In this document: positions 1-8,210 of the stretch, piece by piece
Layout of the letters: each line of letters begins with the position of its first letter
How positions within the stretch are numbered: the first letter of the stretch is position 1
Assembly: GCA_030640215.1 (NCBI GenBank)
Contig: DAOWJU010000144.1
Span: 1 to 20,115 of the forward strand
Reading direction: 5' to 3'
Source of the DNA: Desulfuromonadales bacterium
GTDB taxonomy: Bacteria > Desulfobacterota > Desulfuromonadia > Desulfuromonadales > BM103
DNA length: 20,115 nt
The notes under the pieces: generated by a model
The model's database searches: none
What the model was told of the DNA's origin: nothing
The model's input: only the letters and a program-made list of their open reading frames with translations
Made by a program: the position numbers and the translations under genes

Positions 1-830
1 GCCACCGCTTCGATTTCCGCAAAGAGTGTGGCGACCCCTACTTCGCAGTCGCTCAGTTGCAACTCGCGCATACCGGGGCTATCGAGCAGCAAACCGCCAC
101 CCGGCAGCAGGTGCAGAGAACGTGAGGTGGTGGTATGGCGACCCTTGGCGTCGCTTTCGCGGGTGGCGGCGGTTTTCTGTACGACAGAAGTAGACAAGGT
201 GTTGACCAGCGTTGACTTGCCGACCCCGCTTGAGCCGACCAGGGCCACCGTCTGCCCAACCCGGCACCAGGGGCGCAGGATCTCGATCACGCTCTCGTCT
301 TTTGAGTTGACCGCCTCCACCGCCAGATCGGATCGCAAGGTTCTGGCTTGGGCACAGAAATTTTCGACATCTGCAATCAGATCGACTTTGGTCAGCACGA
401 CAACTGGCTCGACTCCAGCATCGAGCGCCATAGCCAGGTAACGTTCAAGTCGCGAGGGGTTAAATTCCGTGTTGCAGGATGTGACAATGAAGAGGGTATC
501 GACGTTGGCCGCCATCAGTTGCACCCTGGCGTCATGGCCGGGCGCCATGCGCTTGAACAAGCTGGTGCGCTGCAGAAGACGTGACGGTTGACCATCACCA
601 TCAATCAGCAGCCAATCGCCCACTGTGGGCAGGTCCTCCACTGAGTAACGCAGCCAAGCATGAGGCAGCGAAAACTTCTGTCGCCCTCCTTCACCAACAC
701 AATCAACCAGATGTCGATTGAGAGCAAAGACCCGCACCGGAGTGAGCATCTGCCACTCTTCAAGACTTAACTGTTGTTGAAAAAAGTGTCCCCAGCCGAG
801 TTCTTGGAGGGATGGGTGTTTTCCTGGCAT
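1..830 (-). CDS. rsgA: Ribosome small subunit-dependent GTPase A, 5' part (cut by the window's left edge)
   Basis: RsgA is a circularly permuted GTPase that acts late in 30S subunit maturation. The ORF reads leftwards from ATG at 828-830 and is still open at base 1, giving 276 residues of a protein that usually has about 300-350. The permuted motif order is visible: G4 TKVD at residues 147-150, then the P-loop GSSGVGKST at 199-207, then G3 in DSPGMRE at 250-256. The stretch before residue 100 corresponds to the OB-fold domain. The C-terminal zinc-binding domain lies outside the window. The first residues (MPGKHPSLQELGW) resemble the usual RsgA opening, which supports this start. The gene lies downstream of the NifX/MinD operon on the same strand, but two inverted repeats separate them, so co-transcription is uncertain. 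Confidence 0.93.
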   Translation of the reverse strand, partial: MPGKHPSLQELGWGHFFQQQLSLEEWQMLTPVRVFALNRHLVDCVGEGGRQKFSLPHAWLRYSVEDLPTVGDWLLIDGDGQPSRLLQRTSLFKRMAPGHDARVQLMAANVDTLFIVTSCNTEFNPSRLERYLAMALDAGVEPVVVLTKVDLIADVENFCAQARTLRSDLAVEAVNSKDESVIEILRPWCRVGQTVALVGSSGVGKSTLVNTLSTSVVQKTAATRESDAKGRHTTTSRSLHLLPGGGLLLDSPGMRELQLSDCEVGVATLFAEIEAV

Positions 831-855
831 TCGATTTCCTTCGAGAGATTGATAC

Positions 856-921
856 AGCAGCCTGTTGATGAGATGACGCCGATTTGTGAAGCGGGGGAGG
901 CCATCTCATCAACAGGCTGCT
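856..921. repeat. Perfect 20-bp inverted repeat with 26-nt loop
   Basis: Bases 856-875 are the exact reverse complement of bases 902-921, with 26 nt between them. The arms begin AGCAGCCTGTTGATGAG. The structure lies between the rsgA start and the end of the MinD-type operon. No T-run follows on either strand, so it looks more like a REP-type or small mobile repeat than an intrinsic terminator. It could still block transcription or stabilise the end of the upstream mRNA. Confidence 0.75.
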
Positions 922-991
922 AGCAACAGAAGTTAGATTGTAGCGGAGTCCGTGATGGTGGGCAAGTAAGCCGAAGAAGTTTACATAATGA

Positions 992-1013
992 GGGACACTT
1001 CCGGAAGTGTCCC
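992..1013. repeat. Perfect 22-bp palindrome just after a stop codon
   Basis: Bases 992-1013 are a loopless perfect palindrome, GGGACACTTCC joined to its reverse complement. It abuts the TAG stop codon (1014-1016) of the last gene in the MinD/NifX operon. It could be the 3' structure of that operon, a REP-type palindrome or a protein-binding site. There is no U-tract for a classical terminator. Confidence 0.65.
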
Positions 1014-1874
1014 CTAACAGGAGAGCAGCTTTTCGCAGAGCTGCTCCATCACCGGTCGATAGTCAGACATATCCAGTAAAGTTTCGCGGCGGGATAATGA
1101 TCGTGGGATTTCCATATCGAAGGGCATACGACCGATGATTTCACCACCATTCTCACCAACGACACCTTCAATTCGTTTACCAAGATCCGGATCGATCCCG
1201 GTTTTGTTGAGCAACACCAAGTGTGGAATACGGAAACGCTCAATCAATTTTGCCAGCCGCTGGTAATCGGACAGACCACTAAGGCTCTCTTCCAGAACGA
1301 CCAGCACCATGTCCACACCAGTGATGCTGGAGATAGCCTGGCAACTGGTACCGGGCGGGCCATCAATCAGGATGATATCCAGCCCCTTCTCTGTGGCAAC
1401 CTGTTTTGCCTGTGCGCGGATACTGGCAATCAGCTTGCCACTGTTATCCTCCCCCGGAACCAGATCGGCATGTAGCAGGAATCCATTTTCAAGCTGACTC
1501 AGATAATTTGTTCCGGAACAGTGCGGCACCATGCCGATACATTTTGACGGACAGACCCAGGCACAGGCTGCACAGCCCTCGCATTCGTCGTTAACAGAGT
1601 AATTTCCCTGTTCGTCGAGAGCTATGGCATTGAAGGCACAAATTTCTGTGCAACGGCCGCAGAGCGTGCAGTTTTCTATGGCAATTTGTGCGACGTCCAT
1701 GCCGTAAAAGTCATTTTCCGAGAGCTTTTGTGTAGACAATAAAATCGGTAAATTTGAGGCGTTGACATCTCCATCAACAGCAACGACTTCGGGAAGTAAT
1801 TTGAGTAAAGCCGCGGTGACAGAGGTTTTTCCTGCCCCACCCTTACCGCTCATGACAGCAATCTGCCGGATCAT
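1014..1874 (-). CDS. MinD-superfamily P-loop ATPase with inserted 2[4Fe-4S] ferredoxin domain (second copy)
   Basis: A 286-residue cytosolic ATPase of the MinD/Mrp type (COG1149-like). It has a deviant Walker A GKGGAGKT at residues 10-17 and the conserved segment ILIDGPPG at 168-175. A bacterial ferredoxin domain is inserted between them, with cysteines at 69, 72, 75, 79 and 98, 101, 104, 108. The ATG (1872-1874) overlaps the TGA of the preceding gene as ATGA, so the two are translationally coupled. Such proteins usually occur in pairs beside NifX/NifB-like proteins, as here. By analogy with Mrp/Nbp35-type ATPases and the Orp complex of Desulfovibrio, the likely role is ATP-driven iron-sulfur or metal-cluster handling. 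The exact role is unknown. Confidence 0.9.
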   Translation of the reverse strand: MIRQIAVMSGKGGAGKTSVTAALLKLLPEVVAVDGDVNASNLPILLSTQKLSENDFYGMDVAQIAIENCTLCGRCTEICAFNAIALDEQGNYSVNDECEGCAACAWVCPSKCIGMVPHCSGTNYLSQLENGFLLHADLVPGEDNSGKLIASIRAQAKQVATEKGLDIILIDGPPGTSCQAISSITGVDMVLVVLEESLSGLSDYQRLAKLIERFRIPHLVLLNKTGIDPDLGKRIEGVVGENGGEIIGRMPFDMEIPRSLSRRETLLDMSDYRPVMEQLCEKLLSC

Positions 1875-2701
1875 TGTTTTAGAAGCTCCGCAGCGACGGC
1901 CTGCAACAACAACTGGTAGATTTGCTGATCACACTGACTGATGATTTCTCCATTTAGCAGAGCCTTATGATATTCCGTCTGTAGCGGGATTGAAGCAGAC
2001 AGCTTGAGTCCGTGTTCTGCCAACAGTGACATTAAAGGATCATCCCCCTGTGACTTATTGGCAATAATCACCATTGTTTTGTGTAAATTTTTCAGGATAT
2101 CAAGTGTCTGCAGCATATCGTGAATACCGAAAGGGGTCGGTTCAACCACCAGGACAACCAGATCGGCGGGTTTGATAGCAGCAACTGCAGCACAGGAATT
2201 CCCCGGTGGCCCGTCGATAATGACAGTTCCCGATGAATCGATCTGCTGAACAATATCTTGAATCAGGGCCGTACCTCGGGTTGAACCGATGTTCAAATCA
2301 CCAATAATTGCCCGAGACCAAGTTTTGTTTGAATGCCCGGTACGCACCTTACCAATCACCACCGGCTTGTAGCTAATCGCCCCTTCAGAGCAAACCTCAC
2401 AGCAGAGATTACAGCTGTGGCACAGGGCTTCGGTCAAATAAATATGGTTGGCAATCTTGTAGAGGGCGTTGAAACGGCACTCCTTGGTACAAGCACCACA
2501 GGCTCTGCATCGTGATTCATCAATGTCCGGTTGCTGCTGGGACACTTCCCGCGTCGTCCATTTTTCAGGCTGCAGAAAATACTCACCGTTGGGTGCATCA
2601 ACATCCAGATCGTAGTAATCTGCCTGAAAAATGTGGGCAAGGGAGGTGGCGATTGTGGTCTTGCCCGCACCACCCTTGCCGCTGACGACCGAGATAATCA
2701 A
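1871..2701 (-). CDS. MinD-superfamily P-loop ATPase with inserted 2[4Fe-4S] ferredoxin domain (first copy)
   Basis: A 276-residue paralogue of the next gene in the operon. Walker A GKGGAGKT is at residues 8-15 and IIDGPPGNSC starts near 161. Two 4Fe-4S motifs are inserted between them, at Cys 65, 68, 71, 75 and Cys 94, 97, 100, 104, with an extra Cys 101. It starts 2 nt after the stop of the NifX-like gene, and its TGA overlaps the ATG of the downstream paralogue. The two ATPases probably act as a heterodimer, since these dimers bind ATP across the interface, and the ferredoxin domains suggest redox-linked cluster transfer or sensing. The family is recognised with confidence, but its substrate is not known. 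Confidence 0.9.
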   Translation of the reverse strand: MIISVVSGKGGAGKTTIATSLAHIFQADYYDLDVDAPNGEYFLQPEKWTTREVSQQQPDIDESRCRACGACTKECRFNALYKIANHIYLTEALCHSCNLCCEVCSEGAISYKPVVIGKVRTGHSNKTWSRAIIGDLNIGSTRGTALIQDIVQQIDSSGTVIIDGPPGNSCAAVAAIKPADLVVLVVEPTPFGIHDMLQTLDILKNLHKTMVIIANKSQGDDPLMSLLAEHGLKLSASIPLQTEYHKALLNGEIISQCDQQIYQLLLQAVAAELLKQ

Positions 2702-2703
2702 GA

Positions 2704-3462
2704 TCAGGCTCCACCACCACAGACCTGGTCCTGGTTGATCGGACCGATCTGTCCTTGCATGTAGGCATCAACTGTTTCCTGAACGGTATTGCCATACCCT
2801 GAATAGACTTCAATCCCCTCTTCCCGGAATCCCATCAGGGGACGACCACCGATACCGGCGACTACCACCTTGTTAACCTCCCAACCCTTGAGCAGGATGA
2901 CGGGCACGGAGCAACCGCCGACAGCATGGCCGCCATTCTTCATTGAATGGACAGCGACGACCTTGTCCCCGGCAATATCAACCAGCGTATAGAAAGCACA
3001 CTTGCCGAAATGCCCTGAGCGATTTGAATTGAGACCATTTTCGCAATCTGAAGGAATAGCAACGCGGATAGCATTTGCAGCAACTGGTTCGGCCGGAAGC
3101 ATTTCTATCTCAGCCGGCGAATTATTCTGGGCTCTGGAAATCAGTACGTCACGCAGGGCCAGATCAATAACCTCCTCAACTGTTCCAGTGGTCTCTTCGA
3201 CATAGCTGATACCGGCTTTTTCCAGAGCATCAGCAGCCTTGGGCCCAACCCTGCCGGTGTAAACAACCTCTACCCTCTCCTCAGACATCAATTGGGCTGC
3301 ACTGGTTCCGGCACCATTGCCTGCATTGACACCTTCTTTGTTATCAATCGTGTGAACTTCCATGGTCTCGCTATTAGCTATCATGAAAAACGGGGCCCGG
3401 CCGAAGTGAGAGTCAACTGGTGAATCCATCCGCCCTTCCTGTGCGGTTACTGCAATAATCAT
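2704..3462 (-). CDS. Tandem NifX/NafY-like (dinitrogenase Fe-Mo cofactor biosynthesis family) protein
   Basis: A 252-residue protein made of two NifX-like domains, about residues 1-105 and 131-235. Each carries the family's His-Phe-Gly signature: SHFGRAPFF at 18-26 and GHFGKCAFY at 150-158. Single-domain members are about 110-130 residues, so this is a tandem fusion. The family binds iron-molybdenum or other metal-sulfur clusters. No nif genes are nearby, so a role in nitrogenase assembly is not implied. The C-terminus ends with a Cys-Gly-rich tail. It has a good ribosome site (AGGAGA) before the ATG at 3460-3462. It is the first gene of the operon with the two ferredoxin ATPases, an arrangement like the orange-protein systems of anaerobes. 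Confidence 0.87.
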   Translation of the reverse strand: MIIAVTAQEGRMDSPVDSHFGRAPFFMIANSETMEVHTIDNKEGVNAGNGAGTSAAQLMSEERVEVVYTGRVGPKAADALEKAGISYVEETTGTVEEVIDLALRDVLISRAQNNSPAEIEMLPAEPVAANAIRVAIPSDCENGLNSNRSGHFGKCAFYTLVDIAGDKVVAVHSMKNGGHAVGGCSVPVILLKGWEVNKVVVAGIGGRPLMGFREEGIEVYSGYGNTVQETVDAYMQGQIGPINQDQVCGGGA

Positions 3463-3513
3463 TTTTATCTCCTTTTATGATGATGAATCACGCAAGCGAC
3501 CATCTGTTCGTTG

Positions 3514-3527
3514 TGTGCATATGCACA
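3514..3527. promoter_or_regulatory. Palindromic operator candidate for the NifX/MinD operon
   Basis: TGTGCATATGCACA is a perfect 14-bp palindrome. It overlaps the -10 hexamer and the presumed transcription start of the promoter read at 3525-3553. The position suits a repressor that blocks RNA polymerase. The regulator is not encoded in this window. Confidence 0.6.
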
Positions 3528-3553
3528 ATATTCTTGTGGTCGTTATTTGTCAA
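3525..3553 (-). promoter_or_regulatory. Sigma70-type promoter of the NifX/MinD operon
   Basis: On the minus strand TTGACA (3548-3553) is followed after 17 nt by TATTGT (3525-3530). The -35 is perfect and the spacing ideal. It lies about 65 nt upstream of the NifX-like start codon. No -24/-12 sigma54 signature was seen in this interval. Confidence 0.6.
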
Positions 3554-3695
3554 GCAGGTTTTTTAAGAAAATCTAACAAACGGGGAAGGGCATCATGGGG
3601 ACAACCTTTTTTAAGACTAGAATGGTAGGGATAGGCCCTGAGAGGTGAGCGCTTATTGTATTGAAACAGCAGAAAAACCTGTAATACCAACATAT

Positions 3696-3730
3696 AAAAA
3701 GGGGCCGGAATTTTCATTCCGGCCCCTTTT
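3696..3730 (-). terminator. Rho-independent terminator after the FmdB-type gene (possibly bidirectional)
   Basis: A 10-bp GC-rich stem (3701-3710 pairs with 3717-3726) has a 6-nt loop and is extended by A/T pairs. It is flanked by A and T runs on both sides, so it can work in both directions. It lies 21 nt past the stop codon of the zinc-ribbon gene. It also insulates the convergent side of the region from the NifX promoter. Confidence 0.88.
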
Positions 3731-3751
3731 GCGTTTCATATTGAAAGAGTT

Positions 3752-4000
3752 CTATTCGTTGGCCGCTTTCGGACAACCAGCGCAACCGCCGCCGCTATCT
3801 GCCGAAGGACAAGCTACGGGTTTGCCGCCGTAACCCTGATCGTACCAACCGCCGCCCTTGAGAGCGAACCCGGTCTGAGAAATCAGCTTGGCAACCACAC
3901 CACCGCATTCCCGACATTCGGTGAGTGGTGCATCGGAAAATTTCTGACGGGCCTCGAAGACCAGCCCACAATCTTTACATTGATATTCATACATCGGCAT
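3752..4000 (-). CDS. FmdB-family zinc-ribbon protein
   Basis: An 82-residue protein with the FmdB opening MPMYEYQCKDCG and a zinc-ribbon made by Cys 8, 11, 29 and 32. The C-terminal part is Gly-rich with further cysteines at 64, 73 and 76. A longer reading frame begins at 4054, but ATG 3998-4000 is preferred: it gives the family-standard start and has GAGGTGAT 6 nt upstream. FmdB proteins are small putative regulators, named from the formamidase operon of Methylophilus, and most have no established function. The gene lies 94 bp downstream of the DivIVA-like gene on the same strand and is followed by a strong terminator, so it is probably the last gene of that unit. Confidence 0.88.
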   Translation of the reverse strand: MPMYEYQCKDCGLVFEARQKFSDAPLTECRECGGVVAKLISQTGFALKGGGWYDQGYGGKPVACPSADSGGGCAGCPKAANE

Positions 4001-4094
4001 AGGGATCACCTCGTTTGGGAAAATTCGTCGGTAATTTAATAGCTTTGCGGGCAAATGTCAACCCCTGCGTCGGTTTTCCGCAAGCAGGGCAGGC

Positions 4095-4805
4095 TCACTT
4101 GAGGAGATCCTCTTCGCCGTTATCTTCATCCGGATCAAAATCGAATGAGAGCTCCGGAGCTTTCGGCTCATGGTGAGGATCAAGAGGCTCATCCACTGCG
4201 GGATCAACCAACTCTGACTCAGCAAACACGGCATCTTCGACAGGCTGACCAGAATGATCGGATGATTGCGACGCAGCCCCCTCACTGTCTTGATCAGAAC
4301 TTTTAATGAATGGCAGTGGCTCTTCAAGCAGCCTGGCATCAGCGTCCTGCTGTTCAATGGCCACAACATTCAAATCAAGCATGCGGATATGTTTTTCCAG
4401 CAGTCCTCTCAGACTGACTTCAAAATCTATCTTCTGCCGCTTGGTCTCCTGAATCTCCTCGATTAACTGTACGCGCCGCTCTTCTGCATTGCGCATCAGA
4501 CGCTCTGCCTTGATTTCAGCCTCAGCCATCAGCACATCCACTTCCCGGCGAGCGGTTGCTTTCAACTCCGCAGTAATCTTCTGGGTGGTCACCAGGGTGT
4601 CCTTAAGAGTCTCTTCACGCTCGCGCATCTCGGTCAATGCCGCATTGGTGTAGGCCAGTTCCTCCTGGAGGTCATGATTCTGCCGCATCAGACGCTCCAA
4701 CTCATCGGCCAGAGATTCCAGGAACCGGTCGACGCCGGCTTTTTCGTAACCAAAGGGGCGCGACTTGAACTGTTGCTGCTGAATATCAATAGGACTGATT
4801 CGCAT
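4095..4805 (-). CDS. DivIVA-domain coiled-coil protein
   Basis: A 236-residue protein whose N-terminus (MRISPIDIQQQQF, then GYEKAGVDRFL at 19-29) matches the DivIVA membrane-targeting domain. A long charged coiled coil follows from about residue 30 to 165. The tail from about 166 is acidic and low in complexity and ends in a run of Asp/Glu. DivIVA proteins recognise curved membrane and organise polar growth or division. Homologues also occur in Geobacter-type deltaproteobacteria, where the role is less studied. It starts 9 nt after the yggT stop, and the ribosome site is weak, which suggests translation coupled to yggT. The yggT-divIVA order resembles the ylmG-divIVA region of Gram-positive bacteria. 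Confidence 0.85.
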   Translation of the reverse strand: MRISPIDIQQQQFKSRPFGYEKAGVDRFLESLADELERLMRQNHDLQEELAYTNAALTEMREREETLKDTLVTTQKITAELKATARREVDVLMAEAEIKAERLMRNAEERRVQLIEEIQETKRQKIDFEVSLRGLLEKHIRMLDLNVVAIEQQDADARLLEEPLPFIKSSDQDSEGAASQSSDHSGQPVEDAVFAESELVDPAVDEPLDPHHEPKAPELSFDFDPDEDNGEEDLLK

Positions 4806-4814
4806 GATAGATGC

Positions 4815-5105
4815 CTAAAAACCACCGTACGTCAATTTATACTGGATCTGAGCCAATATGTTTTGAAGCACACTGAGGAGAATCAGTAAAGCAATCGGAG
4901 TAAAGTCCATGGCACCGAACTGTAACGGCAAGATACGCCGCATACGGTTAAGCACGGGATCTGTCGCATTGTGCAGGAAACGCACAATGGGATTGTACGG
5001 ATCAGGGTTGACCCATGAGATCAACGCCCTGGCGATCACAATCCAGAAATAGATCGAGAGAACAGCTTGCAAAACTTGAAATACAGCACTGACTAGAATG
5101 TCCAT
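4815..5105 (-). CDS. yggT: YggT family integral membrane protein
   Basis: A 96-residue hydrophobic protein starting MDILVSAVFQVLQ, with two membrane segments (about residues 4-28 and 68-90). The family motif region ISWVNPDPYNPI sits between them, followed by the segment TDPVLNRMRRILP. A slightly longer frame starts at 5126, but ATG 5103-5105 has AGGAGA 5 nt upstream and gives the normal length. YggT/YlmG proteins are implicated in membrane organisation, osmotic shock tolerance and division-related processes. Here it heads a minus-strand unit with the DivIVA-like protein, in keeping with a role in envelope or cell-shape organisation. A good promoter lies just upstream. Confidence 0.9.
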   Translation of the reverse strand: MDILVSAVFQVLQAVLSIYFWIVIARALISWVNPDPYNPIVRFLHNATDPVLNRMRRILPLQFGAMDFTPIALLILLSVLQNILAQIQYKLTYGGF

Positions 5106-5166
5106 GAAATCTCCTGACCGAGGCACCTCTTGATGGCCGGTTCAAACAAAAGCTTAATAATATTGA

Positions 5167-5196
5167 TATATAGCGTGTTATCTAGAAATGTGTCAA
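5167..5196 (-). promoter_or_regulatory. Promoter for yggT-divIVA
   Basis: On the minus strand TTGACA (5191-5196) and TATATA (5167-5172) are separated by 18 nt. The promoter is about 62 nt upstream of the yggT start, in the AT-rich divergent interval shared with the DAHP synthase gene. Confidence 0.55.
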
Positions 5197-5228
5197 TCAT
5201 CTGATTAAAGCTGAATCCTTCAATCTGA

Positions 5229-5258
5229 TTGATTTTTTTCTGTTTTGCAGGACATAAT
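5229..5258 (+). promoter_or_regulatory. Promoter candidate for the DAHP synthase-hgcAB unit
   Basis: TTGATT (5229-5234) and CATAAT (5253-5258) are separated by 18 nt, 33 nt upstream of the DAHP synthase ATG, in a T-rich tract. The match is moderate. No corrinoid riboswitch or ArsR-type operator was recognised in the 5127-5290 interval. Confidence 0.4.
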
Positions 5259-5290
5259 GTTTCTTTTACTCAATTTCTCAGGAGAGAATA

Positions 5291-6363
<1,073 letters not shown>

Positions 6364-6364
<1 letters not shown>

Positions 6365-7566
6365 TGAGTACCAGTAACTGCTGTCCACCACCGAAAGAGG
6401 AAACACCCTGCTGCCCTTCTCTAAAAGAAGAATCGGCAAGCTGTTGCCCGCCGCCTGCGGCAACTGATGCTTGCTGTGCCCCGGAAAACGACTCGGCAGG
6501 CTGTTGTCCGGGAGTGAGTGACGACCGACCGGGCTACAAACTCTGGCCCTTTGTCAGCGCATGGCTGGATAGTCCGGTGGGACAAATCCCTCAAGTTGCA
6601 ACGCGCCTCACACCGACAGATATCGTTGGCCGCTGGCAGATGCGCTGGGGGCTCGGCCGCTCGCGTTACACGATTGCACCGGGTCTCTACGCCATTGGCA
6701 CACCATCAGACGACAGTCCGGTTCTGGTGACAGCCAATTACAAAATGACTTTCGACATCGTGCGTCGCGATATGCGTGGCCATGATGCCTGGCTGTTGGT
6801 TCTCGACACCAAGGGCATCAATGTCTGGTGCGCGGCTGGCAAAGGCACGTTTGGCACAGACGAGATTATTCGTCAGGTGCAAAGAGCCAACCTGCAACAG
6901 CTTGTCAACCATCGCACCCTGATCGTACCCCAACTTGGCGCACCTGGCGTGGCCGCCCACAAGGTTCATAAGGCCTGTGGTTTTAAAGTCGTCTATGGCC
7001 CCGTCCGCAGCAACGACCTGCCTCAGTTTCTGAGAACCGGGCTAACAGCCACACCGGACATGCGTCGCGTCAGATTCACCATAGTTGACCGGTTCATCCT
7101 GACCCCGGTGGAGCTGGTCAGCATGTGGAAATACACCCTGTGGAGCATACTGGCCCTTTTCATTCTCGGCGGCATCGGCCCACAGGTTTTCTCTTTCTCA
7201 GCGGCATGGAGCCGCGGCATTACAGCTGTAGCAGTGGGCCTGCTCGGGCTGTTCACGGGTGCTGTTATCACGCCAATACTTCTGCCCTGGTTACCAGGGC
7301 GAGCGTTTGCTATGCGCGGTGCCATCGCCGGTCTGGTCATTGGCGTGATAGGGATTCTGGTTTTTTCTGCATCGCTTGACTGGCTGAACTCTCTGGCGCT
7401 GCTGCTGGCAGTCGCTGCCGTCTCTTCATGGTGTGCCATGCACTTTACCGGATCATCAACCTTCACCTCACCATCGGGTGTGGAAAAAGAGATGCGTCAG
7501 GCAATCCCCGCTCAGGCAGCGGTCCTGCTGGTTGGCGGACTCTGCTGGCTTGCTGCAGCCTTTTAA
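6364..7566 (+). CDS. hgcA: Mercury methylation corrinoid protein HgcA with Cys-rich N-terminal extension
   Basis: HgcA is the membrane corrinoid protein that transfers a methyl group to Hg(II), making methylmercury. The diagnostic cap-helix motif NVWCAAGK is at residues 153-160, so Cys 156 is the expected lower ligand of cobalt. GTFGTDE follows directly. The corrinoid domain spans about 75-245. Five hydrophobic segments follow, at about 258-279, 285-309, 316-336, 340-358 and 381-399, matching the family's C-terminal membrane domain. The 400-residue form starts at ATG 6364-6366, overlapping the upstream TGA. A longer frame to 6274 lies inside the DAHP synthase gene and has no support. Residues 6-48 hold five Cys-Cys pairs (6-7, 16-17, 27-28, 37-38, 47-48) about 10 residues apart, separated by Pro/Glu/Ser/Ala. 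This looks like a soft-metal-binding tail and I infer it may bind Hg(II) or another thiophilic metal. Confidence 0.95.
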
Positions 7567-7587
7567 AAAGAGCAAAGGACACAAAGG

Positions 7588-7875
7588 ATGTCATCATTAC
7601 GTTACCTTGAGAATATTGTCACTCTGAAGCTCGATACGGAGAAATGTGTTGGCTGCGGTATGTGTGCCGTGGTCTGCCCGCACGGCGTCTTTACCATTGA
7701 GGAGCGCAAGGCACAGGTTATTGATCGTGACGCATGTATCGAGTGCGGAGCTTGTGCTGGCAACTGCCCGGTCGAGGCGTTATCGGTGAAAGCTGGAGTT
7801 GGCTGTGCCAGCGCAATTATCAACGGCTGGTTAACCGGCGAGGAGCCTAGTTGCGATTGCGGCGGTAGCTGTTAG
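7588..7875 (+). CDS. hgcB: Mercury methylation ferredoxin HgcB
   Basis: A 95-residue 2[4Fe-4S] ferredoxin that supplies electrons to HgcA so that its cobalt can be re-reduced after methyl transfer. Cluster ligands are Cys 20, 23, 26, 30 and Cys 50, 53, 56, 60; the second motif reads [12 protein letters not shown], as in known HgcB. Beyond the clusters are Cys 73 and the C-terminal Cys 89, 91 and 95. HgcB proteins are known for an isolated conserved Cys and C-terminal cysteines thought to hand Hg(II) to HgcA. Here the tail is spaced C-x-C-x3-C rather than only a vicinal pair. It begins 21 nt after the hgcA stop, with AAAGGA 8 nt before the ATG. A strong terminator follows. Confidence 0.95.
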   Translation: MSSLRYLENIVTLKLDTEKCVGCGMCAVVCPHGVFTIEERKAQVIDRDACIECGACAGNCPVEALSVKAGVGCASAIINGWLTGEEPSCDCGGSC

Positions 7876-7896
7876 AACAAGAAGGTAGAGAAACAT

Positions 7897-7949
7897 AAAA
7901 AGCCCCTGCGCATAGACGACTCGTCTTGCACAGGGGCTTTTTTGTTTTT
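7897..7949 (+). terminator. Rho-independent terminator after hgcB
   Basis: Bases 7897-7908 pair with 7931-7942 in a 12-bp stem that includes seven GC-rich pairs. An inner AGACGA/TCGTCT pairing fills most of the loop. A T-rich tract (six T, G, five T) ends at 7949. It closes the DAHP synthase-hgcA-hgcB unit 21 nt after the hgcB stop. Confidence 0.92.
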
Positions 7950-8210
7950 AGGGCTTGAATAGGCCCTCATATTTTTAGAATGTCTATTGCTCCTGTGTCA
8001 CCACCTGCTGTCTCCTTCCGCTTTAGAAAGCCCTGCTGCGCCTGTGACCTTAGTGGTGATCAACCCTACTGTGACGGCAACTGCGGTGTCTTGCTGGCGG
8101 GCCGCGAGTAACACTTTATTTGGTGAGATAGGCAAACAGGTTCGAGGGTTAATTCCTTGCCGAATACATCGGTTGGCCAGACAAAGCGTCTGGCTCATAG
8201 TTTGTCATTT
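7950..8210. other. Non-coding or unassigned interval between hgcB and the nitrilase-like gene
   Basis: Two small frames exist here (7987-8214 plus, 7998-8198 minus). Neither has a ribosome site, recognisable domain or convincing composition. A 7-bp hairpin (8176-8182 with 8188-8194, GCCAGAC/GTCTGGC) lies 17 nt past the end of the minus-strand nitrilase-like gene. It could mark that gene's 3' end, though no U-run follows. I see nothing else. Confidence 0.5.

Noticed and set aside
2704..3462. Nitrogenase gene cluster, suggested by the NifX-like protein
   Set aside because: No nifHDK, nifB or nifEN genes are present. Tandem NifX-like proteins with ferredoxin ATPases occur widely in anaerobes that do not need them for nitrogenase.
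5127..5290. Cobalamin riboswitch upstream of the hgcAB unit, considered because HgcA uses a corrinoid
   Set aside because: The interval is only 164 bp, AT-rich, and lacks the conserved B12-box and the needed secondary structure. It reads as two divergent promoters.
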